DNA of 53,141 nucleotides from Streptomyces thermovulgaris (GCF_002155915.1 NZ_MUME01000060.1:1-53141), one strand, 5' to 3'. Counted from the stretch's first letter, positions 1-9,859 are shown. A program made the numbers and translations. Notes: generated by a model from the letters alone, not told the origin.

Positions 1-320
1 GGTGCGGGGCGGCGCGGGGGCGCTCGGCGCGGTCCGGCGTCCGGCGCCGGTGCCCCGGCCTCGGGCCGGGACGGCGAAAGGGCACGGGGAAACAGGAGGG
101 ACGTGCCCGGCGGTCCGGAAGAAGACGGAGGGATCCCCGGAGGGGTCCGTGCGGAGGAGGGCCGGAAGGGCGTGCCGGGAGGCCCGGAGCGCCGCGGGCC
201 GGAGCCCCGGAGCTCCGGAGTCCTGAGAACCGGCCGGAGCGGACCGGAGGGGCGCCCCGGTGTCCCGGGACGCCCCTCGGCTGCGTCCTGCGGCTTCCCG
301 GCCGTTTTCGACGCGGCCGG
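1..320. other. Non-coding flank downstream of dnaA
   Basis: No credible gene is visible here. The two short rightward frames are low-complexity GC-rich translations with no recognisable family. The stretch is full of CCGGAG-type repeats. No DnaA box (YYVTCCACA or its complement) occurs, so oriC, which in Streptomyces lies between dnaA and dnaN and carries many boxes, should be left of position 1. The only clear structure is the hairpin at 247-278. Confidence 0.7.
247..278 (-). terminator. Hairpin terminator after dnaA
   Basis: GAGGGGCGCCCCGG and CCGGGACGCCCCTC form a 14-base stem with one mismatch and a four-base loop, 42 bases past the dnaA stop. There is no U-tract, which is usual for Streptomyces hairpin terminators. 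Confidence 0.6.
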
Positions 321-2264
321 TCAGCTGCCGTTCTTGATGCGGTTGGTCAGCTCCGTGACCTGGTTGTAGATGGAGCGCCGCTCGGCCATCAGCGCGCGGA
401 TCTTGCGGTCGGCGTGCATGACGGTGGTGTGGTCGCGCCCGCCGAACTGCGCGCCGATCTTCGGCAGGGACAGGTCGGTCAGCTCCCGGCACAGATACAT
501 GGCGATCTGCCGGGCGGTCACCAGGGCGCGGCCGCGTGAGGTGCCGCACAGGTCCTCGACCGTGAGCCCGAAGTAGTCGGCCGTGGCCGCCATGATGGCC
601 GCCGCCGTGATCTCCGGGGCGCTGTCCTCGCCGCCGGGGATGAGGTCCTTGAGGACGATCTCCGTCAGGCCCAGGTCCACCGGCTGCCGGTTGAGCGAGG
701 CGAACGCGGTCACCCGGATCAGCGCGCCCTCCAGCTCGCGGATGTTGCGCGAGATCCGGGAGGCGATGAACTCCAGCACCTCCGGCGGGGCGTTCAGCTG
801 CTCCTGCACCGCCTTCTTGCGCAGGATGGCGATGCGGGTCTCCAGCTCGGGGGGCTGGACGTCGGTGATCAGCCCCCACTCGAACCGGTTGCGCAGCCGG
901 TCCTCCAGGGTCACCAGCTGCTTGGGCGGCCGGTCGCTGGAGAGCACGATCTGCTTGTTGGCGTTGTGGAGGGTGTTGAAGGTGTGGAAGAACTCCTCCT
1001 GCGTCGACTCCTTGTCCGCGAGGAACTGGATGTCGTCGACGAGCAGGATGTCCATCTCGCGGTAGCGCTTGCGGAAGCTGTCGCCCTTGCCGTCGCGGAT
1101 GGAGTTGATGAACTCGTTGGTGAACTCCTCCGAGCTGACGTACCGCACGCGCGTGCCCGGGTACAGGCTGCGCGCGTAGTGACCGATCGCGTGCAGCAGG
1201 TGCGTCTTGCCGAGCCCGGACTCCCCGTAGATGAACAACGGGTTGTAGGCCTTGGCCGGCGCCTCGGCGACGGCGACCGCGGCGGCGTGCGCGAAGCGGT
1301 TGGAGGCGCCGATGACGAAGGTGTCGAAGAGGTACTTCGGGTTCAGGCGCGCGGTCGGCTCACCGGGGCCGGACGCCGGAGCGGGCTGTGCGGTGAGCGG
1401 GCCGGAGGCACCGCTGGCGGGGCGGCTCGGGCCCATGGGACCGCCGCGGTGCGCCTGACCGGAGCCGACCGGAGGTTCGGGCAGGTCGCGGCGCCCGGTG
1501 TCGCGCTGCTCGTAGTCGGGGCGCGACGGGTCGTACGACGGGCGGTCCACCGGCTGCGGACGGTAGTCCTGGGACGGCGCCGACGGCGCGTAGGGGTCCT
1601 GCGGGCCGTAGGGGTCCTGTGCGGAGGGAGAGGCGTACGGGTCCCGCTCGGGGAAGCCGAGCCGCTGCTGCTGCCAGCCGTAGTCGTCCTGGGGACGGCG
1701 GGGCCAGGCACCGGGCTCGGGACGCTGGTAGTCGGCGTACTCCCCGGGGTAGGCGGGACGGGCGGTCGGCAGCGGGTCGGAGTCGTCGACCGGCTGGGGA
1801 CCGGTGCGCGGAGGCGGCAGCTGGTCGCTCCCGGTGCCCGGCAGCTGGTCGGCGTGGCCGGAACGGTGGCCGTCGGACCGGTGCCGGCCGTAGCCCTCGT
1901 ATCCGCCCTGACCGGTGGGCAGCTCCTGCTCCTCGTAGCGCGGCTCCTCGTAGCGCGGCGCGGGCGGAGCGGGAACCGGGGACTCGCCGACGGAGCTGTC
2001 GACGGTGATGGCGATACGGATGGGGCGGCCGCACTCACGGCTCAGTGTCTCGCTGACGACCGGGGCGAGGCGCCCTTCGAGGACGCCCTTGGCGAACTCG
2101 TTCGGCACGGCGAGCAGCGCGGTGTCGGCGACCAGCGCGAGCGGCTGGCAGCGCCGGATCCAGTGCTCGTCCTTGGCCTCGACGCCCTGTCCACGGCCGT
2201 CGCCGAGAAGCTGTTCCAGGACTCGTGGCCACACTGCGGCAAGATCGGCAGGTACGTCAGCCAC
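321..2264 (-). CDS. dnaA: Chromosomal replication initiator DnaA
   Basis: An AAA+ ATPase that binds DnaA boxes and opens oriC. About 647 aa. Domain I is residues 1-90. A long Pro/Tyr/Gln/Asp-rich domain II (about 95-305) is typical of Streptomyces and accounts for the large size. The ATPase core has Walker A GESGLGKT near 347 and Walker [10 protein letters not shown] near 406. The C-terminal DNA-binding domain carries the signature GGRDHTT near 608. GTG at 2264 is preferred over the in-frame GTG at 2270 because the GAGAGAG Shine-Dalgarno sits at a normal distance only from 2264, giving the N-terminus MADVPADL. It is transcribed away from rpmH. A convergent DnaA-box pair upstream suggests autoregulation. 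Confidence 0.98.
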   Translation of the reverse strand: MADVPADLAAVWPRVLEQLLGDGRGQGVEAKDEHWIRRCQPLALVADTALLAVPNEFAKGVLEGRLAPVVSETLSRECGRPIRIAITVDSSVGESPVPAPPAPRYEEPRYEEQELPTGQGGYEGYGRHRSDGHRSGHADQLPGTGSDQLPPPRTGPQPVDDSDPLPTARPAYPGEYADYQRPEPGAWPRRPQDDYGWQQQRLGFPERDPYASPSAQDPYGPQDPYAPSAPSQDYRPQPVDRPSYDPSRPDYEQRDTGRRDLPEPPVGSGQAHRGGPMGPSRPASGASGPLTAQPAPASGPGEPTARLNPKYLFDTFVIGASNRFAHAAAVAVAEAPAKAYNPLFIYGESGLGKTHLLHAIGHYARSLYPGTRVRYVSSEEFTNEFINSIRDGKGDSFRKRYREMDILLVDDIQFLADKESTQEEFFHTFNTLHNANKQIVLSSDRPPKQLVTLEDRLRNRFEWGLITDVQPPELETRIAILRKKAVQEQLNAPPEVLEFIASRISRNIRELEGALIRVTAFASLNRQPVDLGLTEIVLKDLIPGGEDSAPEITAAAIMAATADYFGLTVEDLCGTSRGRALVTARQIAMYLCRELTDLSLPKIGAQFGGRDHTTVMHADRKIRALMAERRSIYNQVTELTNRIKNGS

Positions 2265-2396
2265 AGGCACGCTCTCTCACGGGTCCTACGAACGTGTGGT
2301 TCGGGACGGGTCGGTATCTCTTCGGTGGTGAGGGGGACAAGGGAACGAATGGGAGTTCAGCCACGGTAGTCAGCGTGGCGGGTGCGGTTCAAGTTG

Positions 2397-2417
2397 TTGT
2401 CCCCAGGCTGTGGACAG
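2397..2417. promoter_or_regulatory. Convergent DnaA-box pair in the dnaA promoter region
   Basis: TTGTCCCCA at 2397-2405 on the plus strand faces CTGTCCACA on the minus strand (2409-2417), three bases apart. The Streptomyces lividans dnaA promoter is known to carry two convergent boxes used for autorepression; that this pair does the same is inferred. It lies about 130 bases upstream of the dnaA start. Confidence 0.8.
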
Positions 2418-2634
2418 TGTCTCTCCGTGTCCCCCGGTTTGACCGGAAGACGCGGCCGCGCGTACCGTGACGAGGTCGAGTTGTCGATGGCTGCTGCCGC
2501 CTGCCTCCGATGGGCACAGATCGCGTCAAGGTGATCGGTAAGCGGTGCACTCGGGCGTAACTGCGAGCTACTCGTGGGCGCACGGTGACAGCCAGGACGG
2601 CATCCGCCACCATCGATTTTTCTGGAGTCCCCGA

Positions 2635-2772
2635 GTGAGCAAGCGCACTTTCCAGCCGAACAACCGTCGTCGCGCCAAGACCCACGGCTTCCGGCTGCGT
2701 ATGCGCACCCGTGCCGGCCGCGCGATCATCGCGTCCCGCCGCAGCAAGGGTCGCGCCCGCCTGTCCGCCTGA
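2635..2772 (+). CDS. rpmH: Ribosomal protein bL34
   Basis: A 45-aa very basic protein (starts [12 protein letters not shown], ends GRARLSA), the full length expected for L34, part of the large ribosomal subunit. GTG at 2635 is the start; the longer in-frame reading adds a non-homologous N-terminus. The gene is divergent from dnaA with about 370 bases between, and is followed 21 bases later by rnpA, the conserved pairing in bacteria. Confidence 0.97.
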   Translation: MSKRTFQPNNRRRAKTHGFRLRMRTRAGRAIIASRRSKGRARLSA

Positions 2773-2793
2773 TCCCGGTCAGGTCATGACGTC

Positions 2794-3165
2794 GTGCTGC
2801 CCACCGAGAACCGGCTGAGGCGGCGCGAGGACTTCGCGACCGCGGTACGACGAGGGCGCCGAGCCGGACGCCCCCTTCTCGTCGTCCATCTACGCAGCGG
2901 TGCCACGGACCCGCACGCGCCTGGGGAGAGCGCTCCTCCGCCGCGTGCGGGTTTCGTCGTGAGCAAGGCCGTGGGGGGTGCGGTCGTCCGCAACACGGTG
3001 AAGCGCAGGCTTCGCCATCTGATGCGCGACCGGATCGCTCTGCTGCCCCCCGGTAGCCTGGTAGTCGTGCGAGCGCTGCCCGGTGCGGGTGACGCCGACC
3101 ACGCACAGCTGGCCCGAGACCTGGATGCCGCCCTTCGACGACTGCTGGGAGGGGGCGCGCGGTGA
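2794..3165 (+). CDS. rnpA: Ribonuclease P protein component
   Basis: The protein subunit of RNase P, which helps the catalytic RNA trim the 5' leader of pre-tRNAs. 123 aa, GTG start. It shows the family hallmarks: the N-terminal LRRREDF stretch, the basic central motif [19 protein letters not shown] (the RNR helix) and VVRALPGA near the end. The stop overlaps the yidD start by four bases, indicating translational coupling in the rpmH-rnpA-yidD-yidC operon. Confidence 0.96.
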   Translation: MLPTENRLRRREDFATAVRRGRRAGRPLLVVHLRSGATDPHAPGESAPPPRAGFVVSKAVGGAVVRNTVKRRLRHLMRDRIALLPPGSLVVVRALPGAGDADHAQLARDLDAALRRLLGGGAR

Positions 3166-3518
3166 AGTACCCGCTGCTGGCATTGATCAAGTTGTACCAG
3201 TGGACCATCAGCCCGCTGCTCGGGCCGGTGTGCAAGTACTACCCGTCGTGTTCCCACTACGGCTACACGGCCATCGACCGGCACGGTGCGATCAAGGGAA
3301 CAGCACTCACTGCCTGGCGGATCCTGAGATGCAATCCGTGGTCGCTCGGCGGTGTGGACCATGTGCCGCCGCGCAAGCGTCCGCGGTGGCACGAAATGCT
3401 GCGCAGCGCATGGCGCGCACGCAAGGGCGGGCCCTCCGCCGCCGAAACGGCCACCGACGGCCCCATCCCTCCGTCGAGCCCGGCCGCAGAGCCCTCGTCC
3501 CATGCCCAAGGAGCATGA
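3162..3518 (+). CDS. yidD: Membrane protein insertion efficiency factor YidD
   Basis: A small membrane-associated protein that assists YidC-dependent insertion. 118 aa, GTG start inside the rnpA stop. Family motifs visible: [22 protein letters not shown] with its paired cysteines, and [22 protein letters not shown]. The last 40 residues are a variable Ser/Ala-rich tail. Three bases separate it from yidC. Confidence 0.95.
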   Translation: MKYPLLALIKLYQWTISPLLGPVCKYYPSCSHYGYTAIDRHGAIKGTALTAWRILRCNPWSLGGVDHVPPRKRPRWHEMLRSAWRARKGGPSAAETATDGPIPPSSPAAEPSSHAQGA

Positions 3519-3521
3519 TTA

Positions 3522-4793
3522 GTGGACACGATTGCCAGCCTCTTCAGCTTTATCACAACACCCGTCTCCTGGATCATCGTCATGTTCCACAAGGTGTACG
3601 GGGTGCTCTTCGGCCCTGACACCGGGTGGGCCTGGGGCCTGTCCATCGTGTCCCTGGTGATTGTCATCCGCATCTGCCTGATCCCGCTGTTCGTGAAGCA
3701 GATCAAGGCGACGCGCGCGATGCAGACGCTCCAGCCGGAGATGAAGAAGATCCAGGAGCGTTACAAGAACGACCGGCAGCGCCAGTCCGAAGAGATGATG
3801 AAGCTGTACAAGGAGTCGGGCACCAACCCGCTCTCCTCGTGCCTTCCCATCCTGGCGCAGTCGCCGTTCTTCTTCGCCCTGTACCACGTGCTGAACAGCA
3901 TCGCCTCGGGCAAGACCATCGGCTTCATCGACCAGCAGCTACTGGCCAGTGCGCAGAAGGCGCACATCTTCGGTGCCCCGCTGGCCGCGAAGTTCCTGGA
4001 CAGCCCGTCCAAGGTCGAGGCGCTCAACGCCTCGCTGACGGATGTGCGCATCGTCACCGCGGTCATGATCGTCCTGATGTCGGCGTCGCAGTTCTTCACG
4101 CAGCGCCAGCTGATGACGAAGAACGTCGACATGACGGTGAAGACGCCGTTCATGCAGCAGCAGAAGATGTTGATGTACATCTTCCCGATCATGTTCGCCG
4201 TCTTCGGCATCAACTTCCCGGTCGGTGTCCTCGTCTACTGGCTGACCACCAACGTGTGGACCATGGGCCAGCAGATGTACATCATCCACAACAACCCGAC
4301 CCCGGGTTCCAAGGCCCAGGCCGCCTACCTCGAGCGTCTCTTCAAGCACGTCACGCACCACGGCAAGGTCCGCAACCGGCGCGAGAAGGCCATGATCAAG
4401 GCGATCGTCGCCAAGGGCCGGGACCGCAACGAGTACGAGCGCAAGTTCATCAACGGTCTGAACAAGGCGGGCCTGGCGGCTCAGAGCGACGGCTCCGTGG
4501 TGAAGAGCGAGAGCGCCGCCGCCGCGCAGGCCCAGGACGGCACGACCACCACCGTCACCGCCCCGCGCCGTCAGCAGCCCAAGCGGCAGACCAAGGCACA
4601 GCGCCAGTCGGGTCGCTCCAAGGCCGGCAGCGCCACGGCGTCCCCCTCGCTGAACAAGTCCGACTCGCCGCAGGCAGCCACGTCCGGGACGGCCAGGAAG
4701 GCCGGCCCGAAGCCGGGCAACGGCACCCGCAGCCGGGCCCAGTCCGGTCAGCGCAAGGGTCCGCAGCGGCCCAAGTCCCCGTCCAAGAAGTAA
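3522..4793 (+). CDS. yidC: Membrane protein insertase YidC
   Basis: A YidC/Oxa1/Alb3 insertase that places proteins in the cytoplasmic membrane alone or with SecYEG. 423 aa, GTG start. It is of the short Gram-positive type without the large periplasmic domain. The conserved arginine of the hydrophilic groove is in [10 protein letters not shown] (about residue 50), followed by a cytoplasmic hairpin of charged residues (about 60-100) and membrane segments near 110-130, 175-195 and 220-250. From about residue 320 there is a long basic tail rich in Lys, Arg, Gln and Ser, probably for ribosome contact. Confidence 0.96.
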   Translation: MDTIASLFSFITTPVSWIIVMFHKVYGVLFGPDTGWAWGLSIVSLVIVIRICLIPLFVKQIKATRAMQTLQPEMKKIQERYKNDRQRQSEEMMKLYKESGTNPLSSCLPILAQSPFFFALYHVLNSIASGKTIGFIDQQLLASAQKAHIFGAPLAAKFLDSPSKVEALNASLTDVRIVTAVMIVLMSASQFFTQRQLMTKNVDMTVKTPFMQQQKMLMYIFPIMFAVFGINFPVGVLVYWLTTNVWTMGQQMYIIHNNPTPGSKAQAAYLERLFKHVTHHGKVRNRREKAMIKAIVAKGRDRNEYERKFINGLNKAGLAAQSDGSVVKSESAAAAQAQDGTTTTVTAPRRQQPKRQTKAQRQSGRSKAGSATASPSLNKSDSPQAATSGTARKAGPKPGNGTRSRAQSGQRKGPQRPKSPSKK

Positions 4794-4808
4794 GAAGGAG
4801 CCCATCCC

Positions 4809-5321
4809 GTGACGGAAGGCACCACCTCTGCCGCTGTCGAGGGTGCAGACGAACTGACCCTCCTGGAGCAGGAGGGCGAGATCGCGGCGGACTACCTCGA
4901 GGGTCTGCTGGACATCGCCGACCTCGACGGTGACATCGACATGGATGTCGAGGGCGACCGCGCCTCTGTCTCGGTCATCAGCGACACCGGCGTCCGTGAG
5001 CTGCAGAAGCTGGTCGGCCGTGACGGCGAGGTGCTGGAGGCGCTGCAGGAGCTCACACGGCTGGCCGTGCACCGGGAGACCGGTGAGCGCAGCCGTCTGA
5101 TGCTGGACATCGCCGGCTACCGCGCCAGGAAGCGTGCCGAGCTGTCCGAGCTGGGCGCCAAGGCCGCGGCCGAGGTCAAGAGCAGCGGCGAGCCCGTGAA
5201 GCTGAAGCCCATGACTCCCTTCGAACGCAAGGTCGTGCACGATGCGGTCAAGGCCGCGGGCCTGCGCAGTGAGTCCGAGGGCGAGGAGCCGCAGCGCTTC
5301 GTCGTCGTGTTTCCGGCCTGA
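4809..5321 (+). CDS. khpB: RNA-binding protein Jag/KhpB (KH-R3H)
   Basis: A 170-aa RNA-binding protein, GTG start, with AAGAAGGAG upstream. It has a KH domain (roughly 25-95, including GRDGEVLEALQELTRLAV) and a C-terminal R3H domain with RSLMLDIAGYRARKR-like and PMTPFERKVVHDAV segments. In other bacteria it pairs with KhpA and influences cell division and elongation. It always follows yidC in this block. The N-terminal acidic stretch is short and the Jag_N domain is not obvious. Confidence 0.9.
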   Translation: MTEGTTSAAVEGADELTLLEQEGEIAADYLEGLLDIADLDGDIDMDVEGDRASVSVISDTGVRELQKLVGRDGEVLEALQELTRLAVHRETGERSRLMLDIAGYRARKRAELSELGAKAAAEVKSSGEPVKLKPMTPFERKVVHDAVKAAGLRSESEGEEPQRFVVVFPA

Positions 5322-5340
5322 ACGGTCCCCCCACTCCACC

Positions 5341-5366
5341 GGCCCCGTCTGCCTGCAGGCGGGGCC
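5341..5366 (+). terminator. Hairpin between khpB and rsmG
   Basis: GGCCCCG and CGGGGCC flank a partly self-complementary middle (CTGCCTGCAG), a strong stem 20 bases after the khpB stop. It may separate the yidC operon from rsmG. Confidence 0.6.
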
Positions 5367-5438
5367 GTAACTTTGTCAGCCTGATAGTTCTGGTGGTCGG
5401 CGCTGTTCGCGCTGATGCGGTACGGAAGGACGGTCCCC

Positions 5439-6155
5439 GTGACGGAGGCAGCGGAGCTCCCCCCTGCTCCTGAGCAGGCACGTGACGTATTCGGCGATCG
5501 CTTCGCGGATGCGGTCCGGTACGCCGAGTTGCTGGCCGAGGCAGGAGTACAGCGAGGGCTCATCGGTCCGCGTGAGGTACCCCGTCTGTGGGAGCGGCAC
5601 CTGCTGAACTGTGCGGTGCTCTCCGAGGTCGTGCCCGAGGGGGTGACGGTGTGCGATGTCGGCTCGGGCGCCGGCCTGCCGGGCATTCCCCTGGCTCTGG
5701 TCCGGGAGGACCTGAAGATCACGCTGTTGGAGCCGCTGCTGCGGCGGACCACCTTTCTCACCGAGGTCGTCGAGCTGCTGGGGCTTGACCATGTCACTGT
5801 CGTCCGCGGGCGGGCCGAGGAAGTGATGGGCAAGATCCCGCCGGTGCATGTGGTGACCGCCCGGGCGGTTGCCCCGCTGGACCGTCTGGCCACCTGGGGC
5901 ATTCCCCTGCTGCGCCCTTATGGCGAGATGCTCGCCCTCAAGGGGGACACGGCCGAGGAGGAGCTGAAGAACGCGGCCACGGCTCTGGCCAAGCTCGGCG
6001 CGGTGGAGACCTCCATCCTGCGCGTGGGGGAGGGAGTCGTGGAACCCCGGTCCACCGTCGTCAGGGTCAAGGTCGGGGAAAGCCCGGGCGGTGTGCGCTT
6101 TGCGGCCAAGCGTGCGAAGGCGGCTCGGACGGGGCGCACACGACGGCGCCGCTAG
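5439..6155 (+). CDS. rsmG: 16S rRNA 7-methylguanosine methyltransferase RsmG (GidB)
   Basis: Methylates N7 of G527 (E. coli numbering) in 16S rRNA using SAM; loss in Streptomyces gives low-level streptomycin resistance and antibiotic overproduction. About 238 aa. The SAM-binding loop is CDVGSGAGLPGIPLAL (about 75-90), preceded by RHLLNCAVL. The C-terminus is basic. GTG at 5439 is chosen because AAGGA sits eight bases upstream; the ATG at 5415 has no ribosome site. It lies upstream of parAB, the usual order. Confidence 0.95.
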   Translation: MTEAAELPPAPEQARDVFGDRFADAVRYAELLAEAGVQRGLIGPREVPRLWERHLLNCAVLSEVVPEGVTVCDVGSGAGLPGIPLALVREDLKITLLEPLLRRTTFLTEVVELLGLDHVTVVRGRAEEVMGKIPPVHVVTARAVAPLDRLATWGIPLLRPYGEMLALKGDTAEEELKNAATALAKLGAVETSILRVGEGVVEPRSTVVRVKVGESPGGVRFAAKRAKAARTGRTRRRR

Positions 6156-6237
6156 CCGGACGTACCCCTGCGCAAGCTGTCAAACCCGCGCAATAACGGA
6201 GTGTCGCAGCGGTTCGGCTGCGGTCGCTGGGCATCGT

Positions 6238-6251
6238 GTTTCACGTGAAAC
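6238..6251. other. parS site 1
   Basis: Exact palindrome GTTTCACGTGAAAC, the Streptomyces ParB-binding centromere site, in the leader upstream of the likely parA start. Confidence 0.95.
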
Positions 6252-6343
6252 GTCGCTCACTGTTGCACGGCATCATCGATCGCAGCCGCGCTGCGGCCCA
6301 CCCGCGCGACCGCAGGCCGGGCTCACTCAAGCAGGGAACGGAG

Positions 6344-6370
6344 TTGTCCACAGAGGTGGATTTCTCCACA
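6344..6370 (+). promoter_or_regulatory. Two DnaA boxes in the parA leader
   Basis: TTGTCCACA at 6344-6352 is the exact Streptomyces consensus and TTCTCCACA at 6362-6370 fits the degenerate consensus YYVTCCACA. They are direct repeats 18 bases apart, upstream of the likely parA start codon. DnaA binding here is inferred from sequence only. Confidence 0.6.
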
Positions 6371-6406
6371 GAACAACAGGCCTCACTGGTTCACACCCCC
6401 GAAGGC

Positions 6407-7480
6407 ATGGGAGGCTCTGTTCATTGCGAGCCTGAAGTCGAGGAGAGTGAATCCTTGCGGTCCGACGCCAATATCGCGGGACCGATGACCGATCCGGTCC
6501 CTGGTCCCCGTACCGAGTCGACGGGGGAGGATGTTTCACGTGAAACACCGCCCCCGATGGACGACACTCCCATCGGTCGTGCTGCCCAGCTGGCGGTCGA
6601 GACTCTGGGCCGCGCAGGTGCGGGACTGCCACGGCCTGAACAGACCCGCATCATCGTGGTCGCCAACCAGAAGGGTGGCGTAGGCAAGACAACGACAACC
6701 GTCAACCTTGCCGCTTCACTGGCTCTGCATGGCAGTCGGGTCCTGGTGATCGACCTCGACCCGCAGGGCAATGCCTCCACCGCACTGGGCATCGACCACC
6801 ACGCGGAGGTCCCCTCCATCTACGACGTGCTGGTGGACAGCAGGCCCCTGGCCGAGATCGTCCAGCCCGTCACCGAGGTCGAGGGTCTCTTCTGCGCCCC
6901 CGCCACGATCGATCTCGCCGGCGCGGAGATCGAGCTGGTGTCCCTGGTGGCGCGGGAGAGCCGGCTGCAGCGGGCGATCCAGTCCTATGAGCAGCCGCTG
7001 GACTACATCTTCATCGACTGTCCGCCCTCCCTCGGCCTGCTGACGGTCAACGCTCTGGTGGCCGGCCAGGAGGTTCTGATCCCGATCCAGTGCGAGTACT
7101 ACGCGCTGGAGGGCCTGGGGCAGCTGCTGCGCAATGTCGACCTGGTGCGGGGGCACCTCAACCCCACTCTGCATGTGTCGACCATCCTGCTCACCATGTA
7201 CGACGGCCGGACGCGCCTTGCGTCCCAGGTCGCCGAAGAGGTGCGCAACCACTTCGGTGACGAGGTGCTGCGGACGAGCATTCCTCGCTCCGTCCGTATT
7301 TCCGAGGCGCCGAGCTATGGGCAGACGGTGCTGACTTACGATCCAGGATCGAGCGGTGCCCTCTCCTATCTTGAGGCGGCACGAGAAATCGCGCTGAGAG
7401 GTGTCCGTGTCAGCTATGACGCCACGCATGCGCACATCGGCGCGCAGAGCGATCCCAATATGGTGGAGGGGATTCAGTGA
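6407..7480 (+). CDS. parA: Chromosome partitioning ATPase ParA
   Basis: A Walker-type ATPase (MinD/ParA family) that drives segregation with ParB; in Streptomyces it extends along aerial hyphae before septation. From ATG 6407 it is 357 aa. The deviant Walker [13 protein letters not shown] is near residue 87, Walker [10 protein letters not shown] follows, and FIDCPPSLG lies mid-protein. The start is uncertain. The frame is open from GTG 6236, but that codon abuts a parS site and DnaA boxes lie behind it. TTG 6455 has the best ribosome site (AGGAGAG, seven bases upstream). A second parS lies inside the N-terminal linker. The stop overlaps the parB start. Confidence 0.93.
   Translation: MGGSVHCEPEVEESESLRSDANIAGPMTDPVPGPRTESTGEDVSRETPPPMDDTPIGRAAQLAVETLGRAGAGLPRPEQTRIIVVANQKGGVGKTTTTVNLAASLALHGSRVLVIDLDPQGNASTALGIDHHAEVPSIYDVLVDSRPLAEIVQPVTEVEGLFCAPATIDLAGAEIELVSLVARESRLQRAIQSYEQPLDYIFIDCPPSLGLLTVNALVAGQEVLIPIQCEYYALEGLGQLLRNVDLVRGHLNPTLHVSTILLTMYDGRTRLASQVAEEVRNHFGDEVLRTSIPRSVRISEAPSYGQTVLTYDPGSSGALSYLEAAREIALRGVRVSYDATHAHIGAQSDPNMVEGIQ
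6533..6546. other. parS site 2, inside parA
   Basis: Exact GTTTCACGTGAAAC within the coding sequence, read as V-S-R-E-T in the variable N-terminal linker of ParA. Confidence 0.95.
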
Positions 7481-8577
7481 GTGAGCGACGGAGGGGGCTG
7501 GGCCGTGGGCTCGGCGCTTTGATTCCTACTGCCCCGACCGCGGAGAAACCCTCGGTCCCGGCAGCGATGGGGGGTGCCTCGGCATCACCTGCGGCTGCTT
7601 CTACGCTGACCGGTGAGCGGGGCGTGGCAGCGGCGAGGGTGACCACGCTGCCGCCTGTTTCACGTGAAACAGAGGAGTCGGGCAACGCAGCCGAGGTTCC
7701 CGCAGCTCCGGTGGGCGCCCACTTCGCCGAGATCCCCCTCGACTCCATTACGCCGAACCCGCGCCAGCCGCGTGAGGTCTTCGATGAGGATGCGCTGGCC
7801 GAGCTTGTCACCTCCATCAAGGAGGTCGGGCTTCTCCAGCCCGTCGTGGTACGGCAGCTCGGGCCTTCGCGCTATGAGCTCATCATGGGCGAGCGGCGCT
7901 GGCGGGCTTGCCGTGAGGCGGGACTCAAGGCGATTCCGGCGATCGTGCGGGCCACGGACGACGAGAAGCTTCTTCTGGACGCCCTGCTGGAGAACCTGCA
8001 CCGGGTCCAGCTGAACCCGTTGGAAGAGGCCGCCGCCTACGACCAGCTGCTGAAGGACTTCAACTGTACGCATGATCAGCTGGCGGACCGCATCGGCCGT
8101 TCCCGTCCGCAGGTCTCCAACACCCTGCGGCTGCTGAAGCTGTCGCCGGCGGTGCAGCGCCGAGTCGCTGCCGGGGTTCTCTCGGCGGGACATGCGCGGG
8201 CACTGCTCTCGGTGGAGGACCCCGAGGAGCAGGACCGGCTGGCTCACCGGATCGTCGCCGAGGGGCTGTCGGTGCGGGCGGTCGAGGAGATCGTCACCCT
8301 GATGGGGGCACGGCCGAAGGCGACGCCACGGTCCAAGGGTCCTCGGGCCGGCGCCCGGTTCTCTCCGGCCCTGTCGGAGCTCGCCACTCGTCTGTCCGAC
8401 CGCTTCGACACCCGGGTGAAGGTCGACCTGGGACAGAAGAAGGGCAAGATCACTGTCGAGTTCGCCTCCATGGAGGATCTGGAGCGCATCCTCGACACCC
8501 TGGCTCCGGGCGAGGCCCAGGTGCTGCAGAAGAGCCTGCAGGAGAGCGGTGCGGAGGAGACGGAGCCGAACTCCTGA
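7477..8577 (+). CDS. parB: Chromosome partitioning protein ParB
   Basis: Binds parS and spreads to form the origin-proximal segregation complex; a CTP-dependent clamp in characterised homologues. 366 aa. After a variable N-terminal linker (1-80, containing a parS) comes the ParB/Srx CTP-binding domain with [17 protein letters not shown] and [13 protein letters not shown] helix-turn-helix follows with [21 protein letters not shown], then a basic linker and a C-terminal dimerisation domain. GTG 7477 overlaps the parA stop by four bases, so translation is coupled. Confidence 0.97.
   Translation: MSERRRGLGRGLGALIPTAPTAEKPSVPAAMGGASASPAAASTLTGERGVAAARVTTLPPVSRETEESGNAAEVPAAPVGAHFAEIPLDSITPNPRQPREVFDEDALAELVTSIKEVGLLQPVVVRQLGPSRYELIMGERRWRACREAGLKAIPAIVRATDDEKLLLDALLENLHRVQLNPLEEAAAYDQLLKDFNCTHDQLADRIGRSRPQVSNTLRLLKLSPAVQRRVAAGVLSAGHARALLSVEDPEEQDRLAHRIVAEGLSVRAVEEIVTLMGARPKATPRSKGPRAGARFSPALSELATRLSDRFDTRVKVDLGQKKGKITVEFASMEDLERILDTLAPGEAQVLQKSLQESGAEETEPNS
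7657..7670. other. parS site 3, inside parB
   Basis: Exact GTTTCACGTGAAAC in the parB N-terminal linker, again read as V-S-R-E-T. Confidence 0.95.
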
Positions 8578-8616
8578 GATCTCGTTCGGGGAGGGGCCAG
8601 ATCGATTGTTCGGCAG

Positions 8617-8665
8617 AAGCGGGCCTTGTCCGGTGTATACCGGAACGGGGCCCGTTCTTTGTTTT
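8617..8665 (+). terminator. Terminator after parAB
   Basis: An outer stem AGCGGGCC/GGCCCGTT and an inner stem TCCGG/CCGGA are followed by TTCTTTGTTTT, an unusually T-rich tail for this genome. It lies 40 bases after the parB stop. Confidence 0.75.
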
Positions 8666-8791
8666 CATCCGGTATCGGCACAATCGCATCGTGGTTACGA
8701 TGCGTTCGGATATGCACATCCCCCCCACCGTGCTGGAGAAGGACGCCCGCTTGTCACGCTGGAAAGGCGAAGGAAGCGAGGAACAGCTTTC

Positions 8792-9409
8792 ATGGGCCGT
8801 AGGCTCGTACCGCTCACGCTGGACAACCTTCAGGACCTTCCCAAGCGCTGTCGTGAGTGTGTCTTCTGGGAGCTGGACCCCGTCAGCGGCGAAGCCGCGG
8901 TGAAAGCGGGCACATCCGCCCTGGAAAAAGAAGCGTGGATCTCCTCCGTTCTCCTGGACTGGGGTTCCTGCGGCCGGGTCGTCTATGTCGATGACGTACC
9001 TGCGGGCTTTGTGCTCTACGCTCCCCCCGCCTATGTCCCTCGTTCCACGGCGTTCCCCACAAGCCCTGTCTCGCCGGATGCGGTGCAGCTGATGACCGGC
9101 TTCATTGCGCCGGGCTACCAGGGACAGGGACTGGGCCGGGTGATGGTGCAGACGGTTGCGAAGGACTTGCTGCGGCGAGGGTTCAAGGCCATCGAGGCAT
9201 TCGGGGACGCCCACTGGAAGGAACCCGCCTGCATGCTCCCGGTCGACTATCTGCTGGCCGTGGGGTTCAAGACGGTCCGGCACCATCCCACTCACCCGCG
9301 GCTGCGGCTGGAGCTGCGGTCGACGGTGTCCTGGAAGGAGGACGTGGAGATGGCGCTCGACCGGCTTCTGGGAGCCGTGCACAAGGAACCGGCACTGCGG
9401 CCGCTCTAG
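8792..9409 (+). CDS. GNAT-family N-acetyltransferase
   Basis: A predicted acetyl-CoA-dependent acyltransferase of unknown substrate, 205 aa. The acetyl-CoA loop is visible as FIAPGYQGQGLGRVMVQTVAKDLLRRG (about 118-144), followed by IEAFGD and a cysteine-containing segment. The N-terminal CRECVFWELDP motif is shared with a conserved actinobacterial family found next to parB. ATG 8792 is chosen because GAGGA lies nine bases upstream; the longer reading overlaps the parAB terminator. It converges on trxA. Confidence 0.88.
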   Translation: MGRRLVPLTLDNLQDLPKRCRECVFWELDPVSGEAAVKAGTSALEKEAWISSVLLDWGSCGRVVYVDDVPAGFVLYAPPAYVPRSTAFPTSPVSPDAVQLMTGFIAPGYQGQGLGRVMVQTVAKDLLRRGFKAIEAFGDAHWKEPACMLPVDYLLAVGFKTVRHHPTHPRLRLELRSTVSWKEDVEMALDRLLGAVHKEPALRPL

Positions 9410-9446
9410 GAGAGCCGTCCTCCAGGAAGAGAAGAAGGCGTCTTGC

Positions 9447-9484
9447 ATGAAGGGGGCCGGCCTCGTGAGGCCGGCCCCCTTCAT
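9447..9484. terminator. Bidirectional terminator between GNAT gene and trxA
   Basis: ATGAAGGGGGCCGGCCT and AGGCCGGCCCCCTTCAT form a perfect 17-base stem with a four-base loop between two convergent genes. A parS site follows with no gap. Confidence 0.85.
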
Positions 9485-9498
9485 GTTTCACGTGAAAC
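9485..9498. other. parS site 4
   Basis: Exact GTTTCACGTGAAAC, directly abutting the preceding terminator and 29 bases from the trxA stop codon. Confidence 0.95.
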
Positions 9499-9526
9499 AC
9501 ATGCCGTCGCAACAGCGGGTGTCGCG

Positions 9527-9859
9527 TCAGTCGGCGATGAACTCCTCGAGCTCACGAACGATCGCGGCCTTCGGCTTGGCCCCCACGATGGTCTTGGCGA
9601 CCTCGCCATTCCGGTAGACGTTCAGGGTCGGGATGGACATGACGCCGTACTTGGTGGCCGTGTTCGGGTTCTCGTCGATGTTGAGCTTGACGACCTCGAT
9701 CTTGTCGCCGTACTCGGCGGCGATCGCCTCAAGGGACGGAGCGATCTGGCGGCAGGGGCCGCACCAGGCGGCCCAGAAGTCCACCAGAACGGGCTTGTCG
9801 TTCTTGAGGACCTCCTGCTCGAAGGTGTCGTCGGTCACGTTCTTCAGGGTGCCGGCCAC
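9527..9859 (-). CDS. trxA: Thioredoxin
   Basis: A small disulfide reductant, 110 aa, with active site WCGPC at 32-36 and the cis-proline motif SIPTLNVY. It receives electrons from TrxB, encoded 45 bases upstream on the same strand. GTG 9859 is chosen because AAGGAG lies six bases upstream; ATG 9874 would place that ribosome site inside the gene. Confidence 0.97.
   Translation of the reverse strand: MAGTLKNVTDDTFEQEVLKNDKPVLVDFWAAWCGPCRQIAPSLEAIAAEYGDKIEVVKLNIDENPNTATKYGVMSIPTLNVYRNGEVAKTIVGAKPKAAIVRELEEFIAD

Noticed and set aside
1..320. oriC at the left edge
   Set aside because: No DnaA boxes are present in these bases.
966..2369. 467-aa rightward frame antisense to dnaA
   Set aside because: It mirrors dnaA codons in GC-rich DNA, has a Val/Arg/Gly-rich composition and matches no family.
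6236..6406. parA start at GTG 6236
   Set aside because: The codon abuts parS, no ribosome site precedes it, and the extra residues are not like ParA.
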